Below, piece after piece: positions 1 through 12,100 of a stretch of 64,000 nt of DNA (within the stretch, counting starts at the first letter, position 1; every line of letters starts with the position of its first letter). Source of the stretch: Papilionanthe hookeriana x Papilionanthe teres. Lineage: Eukaryota; Streptophyta; Magnoliopsida; Asparagales; Orchidaceae. Position numbers and translations under genes: made by a program. The notes beneath the pieces are model-generated. The model ran no database searches. It worked only from the letters and a program-made list of their open reading frames with translations, and was not told the DNA's origin. The DNA is taken from contig CM040426.1 in the NCBI GenBank assembly GCA_022702705.1, forward strand, positions 74,235,306-74,299,305, in the 5' to 3' direction.

Positions 1-2
1 AC

Positions 3-1791
3 ACAAAACTCAAAGGCCTATGGGATGAACGCAAAACCCTCTATAACATTCCTAAATGCACGTGTGGTGCTATGAAGGAAGTGATGCAGTTTCTACAAAA
101 CCAGAAGACCATGAAATTCCTCATGGGGCTTAATGAAACATATACTGGGATAAGAGGGCAGATTTTGCTCTTGAATCCCCTTCCCAATGTCAGCAAGATA
201 CATTTGCTCACGCTTCAAGAAGAAAAGCAGCGCGGGATGAACGATGGAGGTACGCCGCTGCCGGAAACTTCGGCTTTTGCCGTTAAGAATAACACACGAA
301 AACCAAAGAGGATTTTCACGTCTAAAAATCCTCATTTAAATTGCGGAAAATGTGAAAAATTTGGGCATACCTTAGACGCATGCCGAGCACATCTCAAATG
401 CGATTACTGTGGATGGTAAGAAGACACCATCATTGACTGTAGGAAGCTACAAAGGGCCAATCCAGCAATCAACAAACCTGAACGAAAAAATTTTGTTTCC
501 AAAACCAACCATGCCGACGCCAATACCTCGATGAGTTCTGCACCCTTCACCCTTACAGCTTAACCATATCAAAGTCTCATGTCACTACTTGCAGAGAACA
601 AATCTAATGCAATGGCTAATCATGTTGGCAGTACATCGGCCATGAGCGATATCTCAGGTAAAATCTTTTGTGCCCCTATTTTTGACAAAGAAACATATTG
701 GATTCTTGACACAGGACGCACGGATCACATGGTATATTCAGCCAACCTACTTACTACAAAATCCAGTGTCACCAATTGAAAAGTCCATTTGCCTAACGGG
801 GTTACTCCAACTGTCACACACATAGACAGCATCCATTTTGCTAATATGGTTCTACAAAATGTTTTATGTGTCCCTTCTTTCAAATTAAATTTGATTTCCA
901 TTAGCAAATTTGTGCAAGATTTACAATGCCTCGCCATTTTTAATAACCACACTTTTGTGCTGCAGGACCAACAATCGGGGAAGATAATTGGGACAGGAAC
1001 TAAAAGAGGAGGACTCTACTACCTTGATACTCCACAAAAGAGCAAGTGCAATGTTACTACTTCACCATCCCAAAATCTCTGGCATAAACGTCTAGATCAC
1101 CCATTGAATAAAGTTTCCAGCTTGTTTCCTTTCCCAATTATAGACAAGAAAAATTATAATAATTGTTATTGTTCAATTTGCCCATTGGCTAAGCAAATTC
1201 GCTCATCTTTTCAAGCAAGTTCCATTCACTCAAAAACACCTTTTGAATTAATTCACATTAACATTTGGGGAGGATACTAAGTTCCTTCAATCACAGAGGC
1301 ACAGTATTTTCTCACAATTATTGATGATTATACTCGATGCACATGGACTTATTTGATGAACCATAAATCAGTACATGTCTCGTTGAAACACAATTCAATT
1401 TAAAGGTCAAAATCATTTGAAGTGATAATGGTTCTGAATTCATATTGAGGAATCTCTATCTCGACAAAGACATCATCCACCAATCCAGTTGTGTCTCCAC
1501 TCCACAACAAAATGGAGTATCGAAAGAAAACATCGCCACCTACTCAAAATAGCCAGAGCATTATTGTTTCACACCAATTTACCCAAAAAAAACTTTTGGG
1601 TGATGCAATCCTAACTGCCACTTACCTAATTAACCGAACACCAACACCCCTTCTTCAAGGAAAGACTCCTTTCGAAATGCTCTTCCAAACACAACCGAAA
1701 TATGATCATTTGCGTGTGTTTGGGTGTCTTTGTTTTACTTCAACACGTCACCAGCGACCAACCAAGTTTGATCCCAGAGCCATTTGATGCC
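3..1791 (+). pseudogene. copia gag-protease-integrase remnant
   Basis: Reading from base 3, the frame gives a copia Gag segment containing FLMGLNETY and a PLPNVSK stretch typical of this Gag family. A CX2CX4HX4C zinc knuckle follows at 342-383. After stops and frame changes, 579-779 has the protease-like motif WILDTGRTDHM; the family usually has D-S/T-G-A followed by a conserved H/D pair. Positions 789-1280 carry the pre-integrase region with LWHKRLDHP and a C-x2-C pair (CSICPLAK). Integrase core sequence is broken at 1280-1490, where an IIDDYTR-like stretch is visible around 1318-1340. It resumes at 1560-1790 with LINRTPTPLL, TPFEMLF and FGCLCF. The piece ends at KFDPRAI, where element A is inserted. 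No single frame spans it. Confidence 0.85.
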
Positions 1792-4209
1792 TGTTGAACT
1801 CATTTTTGATGAGGTCTTCTCTTCTTCTTTTTAGTACTTAGGATCTAGCCTTAGGCTTTTCCTTTGACTATCTTAGAGGACTAGAATTGGGACCCACCAT
1901 CTAGAATTTCAAACCACTTCTTAACTCCTACGCAAAATCCACAAACTTGACTGTAGACCCCTAATCACCTAGAGGGTTGAAATCAAATGTGGAAGTTTAA
2001 AGGATGAGTTCTATAGGACTCTTTGGCCTTAGGATCGCCTCTAGGTGGCTCTGATGCAGTGAAGGGCCGACTTACACACACACTACACTTATACACTACA
2101 CTTTCACACACTTCCTAAAACCACACCCATACCTAACTTGACCTCCCGACTCATGTAGGTGATTCACATGGATGGTCCTTAACCCCTAAACCCTTGGCTA
2201 AGAGGGTTAGGAACAACATAGTGAATGCCTCAGAATGAGTCCTTCATAGCTCATGTGGGCTTGATGTGGCTTCGTAGCTCGACCAAAATGATTTCATTCC
2301 ACTCAAATTTACCCAATCTTCAATTTTCCAAATTTTCTATTTTCCAAATTTTCAATTTTTCAAATTTTCAATTTTTCAAATTTTCAATTTTTGACTCAGG
2401 ACCTACACCCGCCTAACCTACCTAAGCTTCGCAAATTACCCAAATTTTTCAAAATTTCCAAATCACCTAAAATTCCCCAAAATCATTCCTAAACATTTAT
2501 CTCTACTCAAGTTGATCATCCATACCCAAAAATAACAAAAATTCCAAAAATACCCCCCAATACCCTCCAAATACCCAAAATACCCCTCTTGAACCAAAAA
2601 ATCCAAAATTTCAGAAAATTCCCAGAAAATTCCAGAAAATCCCAAATATTCCCAATTTCATTTTCTTCAACTAGACCATGGGCCAATTTTGTCAATTTAC
2701 CCTATTTTTGTCAAAACCCCCAATTTGACCCATTTTAACCCTAAGTGAACCCAATGTCAAACCAAACCTACCCAATTGACCCAAATTCTGGTCCAATTCA
2801 ATTCTAAACTTCAATTCAACATTTCCAACACCAATTTAGACCAAATCCAAGTCCAATTGGACTGACATTTGGATCCAATTTCACTTTTGGCCTTAAAGCC
2901 CAATTTGGACCCATGACCCAAACCTAACCCAAACTCACCCAATTCAACTCCAATTAACCCCAAATCATTTCTAAATCTTCCTTAGCATCCCTAAAAGCAA
3001 AACACTAACATGATTTGCCCAAAATTTAGACCCAAACCCCACTCAAATTCAACCCAAAGCTAAAAGGCCCAATTTTGACCTAAACCCAAACCTAACCCAA
3101 ATGAGCCCAAACCCCAAAATCAAAGCCCAACCAAAGTCAAAACCTCTTTGAAACACTCCCATAAACATTTCTCAACATTAATTTTACACCAATTTCAACC
3201 CTAGCCCAACATTGGCCCAACTTGGCCCACTTTTACCTATATTGGCCCATTCACCAAAAGAGGCCAAATTCAACCCAATTCAAACCCAAATCACCCCCAA
3301 TTTGCTTCAAGTCTCTCATGACACATCCATGAGCTAAACCCAACAATTATTTGGCCCAAACTATTTACAAAATCCCCATCCATAAATTCATTTTTAAACT
3401 TAAAGGCCCATTCCTTAAACCATTTTAAAAGCCCATCTTTCACCACATCCAAAGGCCCAAAATTGGTCCCAAAGCCCATATGACATTTCCCCTCATCATA
3501 CTTTCAATTAAAATCATCCCTAAGTCCTAAACCAATGATCAAATAATTCTAAATGAAGCTTCATCCAAATTTCCACCAAATTATCCAAAATCCTTAAAAT
3601 CCATTTTTATGAAATTGACCAAACTTTTTCCAAGCCAAAGGTGAGCCATGAAGCCATGCATGAGCCACATGTGAGCCATGAGAGCCTTGGACACTCCACC
3701 ATGCCATATTGGGTACGAAGAGGGAGGGCTTTCCTTAATCCCTAAAGCTCATTAGCCTTAATCATGTTTCACCTAAACTTAAATTTAATCCAAATATATT
3801 TGGATGGAGACTTCTCCATGCCAAACCAGCTGATCCCTTTGATCCCCCACAACATCCAAAGCCACCTTGAGGGGTGCACCAAGCCCAAATGGGTGGATTG
3901 ACCCATTTAGACTCAAAACTAGCCATGCCCCATTCTACTTTGGATCAAAGCCTTTACACATGGCAATTGCCAATTGCTTGCACCAAGTCCAGCCACGACC
4001 CACCTGACCTTGAGGGTGACCAATGCTTGGCCGGCCAGCCACCAGGTCGCCGGAAAACACCATGGCCGAGAGCTCACATGTGAGCCAACTTTGGAATTCT
4101 CTCTTGCTGAGCTGCCCCATCCCCAGTGGCCATTGTAGCTGTTCTTCTCTTGCCAAGAAGCAGGCGATCCCAAGCCCTAACTCTCCCTGGGAGGCCCTCC
4201 ACCCTCTCC

Positions 4210-4217
4210 TATTTAAA
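4210..4217 (+). promoter_or_regulatory. TATA-like box in LTR A
   Basis: TATTTAAA lies in a GC-richer, pyrimidine-rich stretch about 2.4 kb into the LTR. The same box occurs at the matching place in C (37533-37540) and in the right LTR of B (32555-32562, reverse), which supports it as the LTR promoter. The start site is inferred to be about 30 bp downstream. Confidence 0.55.
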
Positions 4218-5600
4218 CACCACCCCTTCTCGACCATGGGAGGAGCTGAAATAAACCTTAAGGAAACTCTGCCAAAATTGTTTCAGACTACTCCCCATAC
4301 ATAGAGCATTTGATCCCCACTGAAATCCCCCTGCCATTTCCTCTCTGCGAGCTCGATTTCGAGTTGAAATCCGAGCCCAAAACCGGGACACTTCTCCACG
4401 AGTAAGCCAATCCCCAAATTGATTGGTCCTACACCTTCGCCGGACCAAGAGAAGGTGTCCACCGGCTAAAGCCCCATCTCCGGAGCCACCCGGTTGCTCC
4501 GACCTCCAAGCTTTGTGATCGAGCTGTGGTCGAAATCATACTTAGGTAATTCACGGACCGGGAGACTTCATCCGGAGCTTGTTGGGATCCGATCGAAGGT
4601 GAAACAACCCTCGGATCGAAACCACACTTCTGCGAGCAAGGTATGGCCTCATTCTTCTTCCCGAGCTTCGAACATTCTCCATTTTTATTGCGTAAATTTC
4701 ATCCCACATAAACCGTATGGATGTGTTCGTCTTCTCGAGACGAATCCATAGAGCATAAGAACGTTAAATTTGGTCGAGTATCGAGTGAGATCTTAGGCAC
4801 AGAAGATGGACGGTTCTCGGGTTAGGAGGCTTGGGGACGATGAACGGATGTCGTTCATTCAATACACGCGCGGACGGACGGCTCGGATGGCGTCGGACCG
4901 GGAGAAGGTACGTGAACCGCGGGGCCGGGCAGGCGGCTCGAGCGGCGGCGTCGAATGAGAGCGCGCCGCGTGGCCGTTCGGAGATGCCGATGATGACGCG
5001 GCGCCGAGCTCGGATAAATAGAAAATTAGGGTTTTTCTATTTATTTAATTCCCGAACTTGGAAAATTCATAACTTTGTGTAGGAAAATCATAAAAATAAA
5101 ATAAAAATACCCTCTTGCTCGGTGAACGAGAGGAGAATAATGTGGAAAAGAAATCATCTAATTTCATCAAGTATTTTATTTTTAATAATTTATTTACTGA
5201 TTGCATTCTTTTAATTCTCCATGCATATAGGAAATTCACCATGGCATGAGACCTTAGGGCTTTTGAAGCCTCTGAATTTGGGAACATTCCCTGAATTTTC
5301 CAAAGTCAGAGGCCATCCCTATGAGAAGTTATTGATTTTTCAAATTCATATTATTGTTTTGAGTATTTTAATTCCAATAATTAGCATGTTGTGAAATAAA
5401 TTCTAGGAAAATTTGGTGATGTCCCTTATTTCCAGAGGACCCTAGGAAAAATAGGTTTTGAGTTAGTTCTTTTAAAATAACCCTAATTGACTTAAACACC
5501 CAAAATAGATCCCTAATTAATTAGAGCTAACCATACATCAAATTGACTTGAAATCAATTCTCCATTGACCTTTAGGATCAGAGGAACCCACCATAAAAAT

Positions 5601-6075
5601 CTGAGGTCAATAAAATTTAAATTAAATTAAATCAAACAAATTAAATTAAATTAAATTAAATTAAATTAAATTAAATTAAAATTAAAATTAAAATTAAATT
5701 AAAGATTAAATTAAATTAAATTAAATTAAATTAAATAAACAAATTAAATTAAATTAAATTAACAAATTAAATTAAATTAAATTAATAAATTAAATTAAAT
5801 TAAATTAAATAAATAAATTAAATTAAATCAAATTTAAATTAAATTAAATTAAAACAAATTAAATTAAATAAAATAAAATAAAATTAAAACATATTAAATT
5901 AAATTAAATTAATTTAAATCAAATTAAATTAAAATTAAATCAAATTAAATTAAATTAAAGGAAATTAAATCAAATTAAACTAAATTAATTTAACATCAAA
6001 TCAAACTAAATTGAATTAAATTAAATTAAATTAAAATTAAATTAAATTAAATTAAATTTAAAATTAAATTGAATT
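5601..6075 (+). repeat. TTAAA/AAATT pentanucleotide low-complexity array in LTR A
   Basis: About 475 bp are built almost entirely from the pentamer AAATT and close variants. The same array, shorter and in the matching position, occurs in both LTRs of B and in C. It starts directly after a GAGGTCAA that in B and C is followed instead by about 1.2 kb of unique LTR sequence. Confidence 0.85.
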
Positions 6076-8191
6076 AAATAACATCACCTAAAACAGAAAG
6101 AAATTAGATATAAAGCAACTTGAACACTATTCCAAATTTAAACCCATTAATTAAAATTAAACTAAATCACAAACCATTTGAACACCAATTTACCCTCGAA
6201 AGCTTTAGTTGTCATAACTCCTAAACAGAATATTAAATGAAATGTTACTTCACTTATAGGACATTCAAACATCCTAGTTCACTCGAGTAAGATAATAACA
6301 AAACTTAACTAAACCTCGGACGATTAATTCATTTGTGTAATTGAATTCATTTGGACTTAAAACAATCCTAGAAATATTGAAAAGATGTTTAAGATTTGCC
6401 TTAAGCACTTCCTCGATATGATAGGATATTCATAAGAACAATTGAACTTAATTGTTCTTTGATGAAGAAAATCGTCTTCAAACCAAAACACGAGGAACTC
6501 TAGTCGTCGTAGGAAATGACTAGCGTATAGGATTAGGAACTTGGTAGAAAACCATAACCCTTCCCTTAGCTTTACTAGGAACTTGCTTAAATATTCTAAT
6601 TGTGTTTTAAGTGCGGCTTGGGATGATGGGAAGACCCTCAGGGTACGCTTTTATTTTATTGCGATTTACTTTCTTGCAATTTACATTATTGTAATTTATT
6701 TAACCGCATTGCACTTACTTTTCTTGCATGATAAACAACTGTTGCATGAAAACCCACACCTTTAGGATAGTCCCTGAAATTGAAACCAAAACTAAACTAA
6801 AAGTCATTGCAAGATAAAATTCACCGCCACAACATTTCAAAATATAAAACAACTCGAAATTTAATCACAAACGAACACAAAACTACAATTACAACTAAAT
6901 TAAAACGTCCTGTTGGATGATCGGGAATACCTCGGATGATGTAACCTACGTGTTGCTAACGGGATTTCCCACGGTCTAAATGAAAGTGTGGAACTCATTC
7001 GGTTGAGTTTAGCAAATTCATCCGGACTAAGTGAATCCGATAAAAATAACGATGCGGAAGGATGGAACCGTGGGATCTTAACCGGTGTTGTTATAATCAA
7101 CTTTAAGATTTGTTTTAATTAAAATATTGAAAACACTTGAAAATTAAGATTTTCTCTAAACCAAAACACTTTTCTCATCCCCTGATTTATGACTTCTAAA
7201 ACTAAACCTCTGCAACAACAAGGAGCTCGGAGCATGGTGGGCAGCACGGTCATCGTCATCGGCAAAAGCGAGTCTACTTCAGCAGAAACTTTCATAGAAT
7301 TAAATAACAAAGCCATAGGACTTCGAGGTAGTTTGCACTAGTGCAACATAAATCCTCAACTCTTCGTTAGGCATTTACATTGTAAATTAAGCCCTAACCG
7401 GTCTTAGGATTCCGAGGTAGTCGTCTGATACGACATAAACCCTCACATCTTCGAGGTTGTTTGTATGATTCTATCATATAAATATAAGCCCTAATTAATT
7501 AAAATTGGCAAGACTGAAATGTTAGATAACATTAGGACTTTCCTAAATCCAAGCCAAATATTAGGATAGTCGGGAAATTACCGAAGTTCGCTTCGAATCT
7601 GTGATTTCTCCTACCTTTCTTCCTTTGAATTCTCAAAACAAAATGTTCCAAACTTGATCCATTCCCTATTGAAATTCCGAATTCGATCCTTTGAAAACTT
7701 AAAACTTTGAAATTCTTGAGAGCGAATTATTGATTATTATCGAGAGTTTTCTTAGGTGATTCCCGTCACTTAAGATGTAATTAACTATAGAGGATTGCCC
7801 TTATAAGGAATTTTAAAGAACCTGGGTAATATAAACCCCGTTTAATGCTTTCACATTAAGCGGGGAATTTAGTCGGCTTATATAATTGGTTCGCAGACCA
7901 AACGGATGTCACAAATCTTCTAGTTTATTTAATCGAGCCCCACCATCAAGCAGTGTGTCTATCCTTAGGGATAGATACACGGTTTGCGGTGTGGTGCTCG
8001 TTCATATAAACTATTTAGGATGTGAGATCTGTTTCATCTCATATCTTAAAATCTTCAAATTTAAAATTATTTTCAAAATCAAATACTACTTTTCAAATTA
8101 TTTATTTAAACTAAATTAAAAATTCACCGACAACTTCTGTCAGGCGACCCCTTTTCAAAATAAAACACACAACATTAAAAATTCGCCGACA

Positions 8192-9102
8192 ATGCCTTTC
8201 TTAGGTTATCCATAAGCTCAAAAGGGCTATTGAGTCTATGACCTTTTAAATGGGAAAGTCTTTGTATCACGTAATGTTGTTTTCCATGAAAACACTTTTC
8301 CTTCTCCCTCATTTGTTACAAACAACAGTTCAATTCCACATTTCACCACCCACACAAACATGCCTTCATTCGATGAATTACCTTAAGAAGATATTCCACC
8401 TTCTCAAATTAATGAAATTCCCTCTCAAGGGATTTCTTCGCCTTCCCTCACTCCAAACTCATTCTCAAAACAACTTGCAACTCCAGACCAACAAAATATC
8501 ATCACCCCAACCAATGAGAATAACAAAAACACTTAGCTATATACATGAGTATCATGTTGGTATTTCTCTTCCCTAACGGGACCACCCAGCATTGAACTCC
8601 GTGTTGGCCAAAGTTACAGGTACCTTCCATCCATTAACCAACATCTTGTCGTATGCTAGATTGTCACCCAAACATCGTGCCTTTACTACTGCTCTTTCAA
8701 TTGAAAAGGAGCCAAGAACTTTTGCAGAAGCTGCTCGTGATCCAAAGTAGCAATTTACTATGCGAGAAAAACTTGACGCACAAAAAGCCAATGACACATG
8801 GTCCCTTGTACCATTACCGCATGGAAAAAGACCAATTGGATGCAGATGAGTATACAAAATCAAACTTCGCGCAGATGGGACAGTTGAACGCTACAAGGCC
8901 AGTTTAGTGGCAAAGGGGTATAATCAAATTGAAGGGCTAGATTACCAGAAAACTTTTGCCACTGTAGCAAAGCTTGTAATTGTTCGCCTACTCCTTGCAC
9001 TAGCTTCAACCAAGCAATGGCATCTCCATTAATTAGATCTTAATAATGCTTTCTTGCATGGGGACCTCGACGAATACATATATATGTAATTCATATAACA
9101 CG
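8192..9102 (+). pseudogene. copia integrase tail and N-terminal RT remnant
   Basis: After the second ATGCC, the sequence resumes with a frame-shifted ISSKG motif of the integrase/RT linker. A low-complexity linker follows, rich in short frames. From about 8760 the RT N-terminus is recognisable: DTWSLVPLPHGKRPIGC, then YKASLVAKGYNQIEGLDYQK and LLLALASTKQWHLH, ending in LNNAFLHGDLDEYIYM. Element B is inserted shortly after, at TSD ACACG (9098-9102). In-frame stops and at least two frameshifts are present. The conserved YVDD part of RT is missing here and on the far side of B. Confidence 0.85.
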
Positions 9103-12100
9103 TGTCGGCATATTTTTAGGTCGTGTTTTATTTTGAAGAGGGGTCGCCTACCGTAAATCTGTCGGCGAATTTTTAATTTAATTAAAATAAATAATTTGAA
9201 AAGTAGTATTTGATTTTGAAAATAATTTTAAATTTGAAGGTTTTAAGATATGAGATTAAACCGATCTCACATCCCAAATAGTTTATATAAACGAGCACCG
9301 CACCACGAACCGTGTATCTATCCCTAAGGATAGACTACACCGCTTGATGGTGGGGCTTGATTAAATAAACTGAAGATTAGTGACATCCGTTTGGTCTGCG
9401 AACCGATTTTATAAGCCGACAAGTTTCCCCGCTTAATATGAAAACATTAAACGGGGTTTATATTACACAGGTTCTTTAAAATTCCCTATAAAGGCAAGCC
9501 ACATAGTTAATTACATCTTAAGTGACGGGAATCACCTAAGAAAACTCTCGATAATAATCAATGATTCGCTCTCGAGAATTTCGAAGTTTAAGGTTTTCGA
9601 AGATTGAATTTTGGAGTTTCAATAGGGAATGGATCAAATTTTTGGAACATTTTGTTTTGTGAATCCAAAGGAAGAAAGGTAGGAGAAATCACTGATTCGA
9701 AGTGAACTTCGATAATTTCCCGACTATCCTATCGTTTGTCTTGAATTTAGGAAAGTCCTAATGTTTATTTGATATTTCAATCTTGTCGATTTCAATTAAT
9801 TAGGGCTTATATTTGTATGATAAAATCAAACAAATAGCTCTAGAAGATGTGAGGGTTTATTGTCGTATCGGACGACTACCTCGGAATCCTAAGACCGGTT
9901 AGGGCTTAATTTGCAATGCAAATGCCTAACGAAGAGTTGAGGATTTATGTTGCACTCAGTGAGCTACCTCGAAGTCCTATGGCTTGGTTGTTTTAATTCT
10001 AGGAAAGTTTTTCGAAGTAGACTCGGGTTTCTGCGATGACGATGGTCGTCTTGCCCACCATGCTCCGAGCTCCTTGTTGTTGCGAGAGGTTTAGTTTTAG
10101 AAATCATAAATCGGGAGTTGAGAAAAGTGTTTTGGTTTAGAGAAAATCTTAATTTCCAGGTGTTTTTTATGTTTTATTTAAAACAAATCTTAAAGTTGAT
10201 TATAACGACACCGGTTAAGATCCCACGGTTCCATCCTTCCGGCATCATTATTTTTATCGGATTCACTTAGTCCGGATGAATTTGCTAAACTCAGCCGAAT
10301 GAGTTCCACACTTTCATTTAGACCAGTGGGAAATCCCGTTAGCGAACACGTAGGTTACATCATCCGAGGTATTCCCGATCATCCGACGGGACGTTTTAGT
10401 TTAGTTGCGATTGTAGTTTTGTGTTCTGTTTGTGATTAAATTTTGAGTTGTTTTATATTTTGAAATGTTGTGGCGGTGAATTTTATCTTGCAATGACTTT
10501 TAACTTAGTTTTGGTTTCGGTTTTAGGGTCTATCCTAAAGGTGTGGGTTTTCATACAACGATTGTTTTATCATGCAAGAAAAGTAAAATGCATTTCGTGA
10601 TAAAGTAAATTGCAATAATGTAAATTGCAAGAAAGTAAATTGCAATAAAATAAAAGCGTACTCGGAGGGTCTTCCCGTCATCCCAAGCCGCACTTAAAAC
10701 ACGATTAGAATATTTAAGCAAGTTCCTAGGTAAAGCTAAGGGAAAGGTTATGGTTTTCTACGCAAATTCCTAATCCTATAGCTAGTCATCTCCTATGACA
10801 TCTAGGTTCTTTGGGTTTTGGTTTAAGGACGATTTTCTTCATCAAAGAATAATCAAATTCGATTGTTCTTATAAATATCCTATCATATTGAGGAAGTGCT
10901 TAAGAAGGATCTTAAACATCTTTTCAATATTTCTAGGATTGTTTTAAGTCCAAATGAATTTAATTATATAAATGAATCGATCGTCAGAGGTTTTCGAGTC
11001 TTGTTAACTTGCTCGATTGAACTAGGACATTTGAATATCCTATGAGTGAGATAACACTTCATTTGATGTTCCATTTAGGAGTTATAATAATCAAAGCTTT
11101 CGAGGGTAAATTAGTATTCAAATGATTTGATTTAAGTTAAAGGGTTTAAATTTGGAATAGTGTTGAAGTTGCTTTTATATTTAGTTTAATTTAATTTAAT
11201 TTGATTTGATGTTTAGTTAATTTGATTTAATTTAATTTAATTTAATTATTTAATTTAATTTAATTCAATTCAATTTAATTTAATTATTTAATTTAATTTA
11301 ATTTAATTTAATTTAATTTAATTGAGTTTTAATTTAGTTTAACATAGTTCAATTTAATTTGATTTGGTATTTAATTAATTTGATTTGATTTAATTTAATT
11401 TAATTATTTAATTTAATTTAATTTAATTTAATTGTTTAATTATTTAATTTAATTTAATTTAATTGTTTAATTTAATTTAATTTAATTTTAATTTAATTTA
11501 ATCTTAATTTAATTTATCTTTAATTTACTTTATTTTTAATTTTAATTGAAATTTCAAAAGAATTTAATAATTTAATTAAGTCTTTTAATATTTTAAATTT
11601 GAGTTATCATTTTAATTAAAAATTGAGTATTAGTTGATATAATTGATTTAGGGATTTTTTAAATTAAAGAATAAATCTCTTCCTAATAAAGATCCCTTAT
11701 TTTAATAATTCCAATTTTATTATTCTTCCAAATTTAATCTATTATTTAATTAAAGTTTAATCATTTTAAAATTATTTAATGGGTTTCTACCCTTTAATTA
11801 TTTAAATTTCAATCATCCAAATCAGATTAAGATCAAATATTTTACTTGTTGACTTTTTATTAAACCTAAAGTTTTAATTAAGGGTTAAAAGTTTAATTAC
11901 CATTTTACCCTTTAAGCTTAATAATTTCATAACTCATTAAATTGAATTCGAAATGAACTTGAAATTTTTATGTGACTTCACTCATATGTCAATAAAGACA
12001 TGAGAGGAGAAAATGTGATTTTTCTGTATTTAATTTATTTATATAATTATTTTTGGTGGAAAATAGAGATTTTCAAGGAAAATTTGATAACATGACCAAG

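Larger units (their letters stand above)
1792..8191 (+). mobile_element. Element A: solo giant LTR of the gypsy family seen in element B
   Basis: The element begins TGTTGAACTC, ends CGCCGACA, and is flanked by a perfect TSD ATGCC (1787-1791 and 8192-8196). Most of its 6,400 bp matches, in opposite orientation, the two LTRs of element B, and in the same orientation element C. No gag-pol sequence is present, so it is a solo LTR, normally produced by recombination between the two LTRs of a full element. A TATA-like TATTTAAA lies at 4210-4217, putting U3 at about 2.4 kb. A has a long TTAAA-type array but lacks about 1.2 kb that B and C carry next to it. Its 3' end repeats the motif AAAATTCNCCGACA about 60 bp apart. 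Short predicted ORFs inside it look incidental. Confidence 0.92.

Noticed and set aside
3874..5082. Several 70-100 codon ORFs in the GC-richer part of LTR A (and matching ones in B and C)
   Set aside because: Both strands and several frames are open because of base composition. None is conserved in frame between copies or shows a domain.
1792..8191. Element A as a short complete (non-autonomous) retrotransposon with its own LTRs
   Set aside because: The two ends of A are not repeats of each other, and its whole length matches a single LTR of B, so it is a solo LTR.
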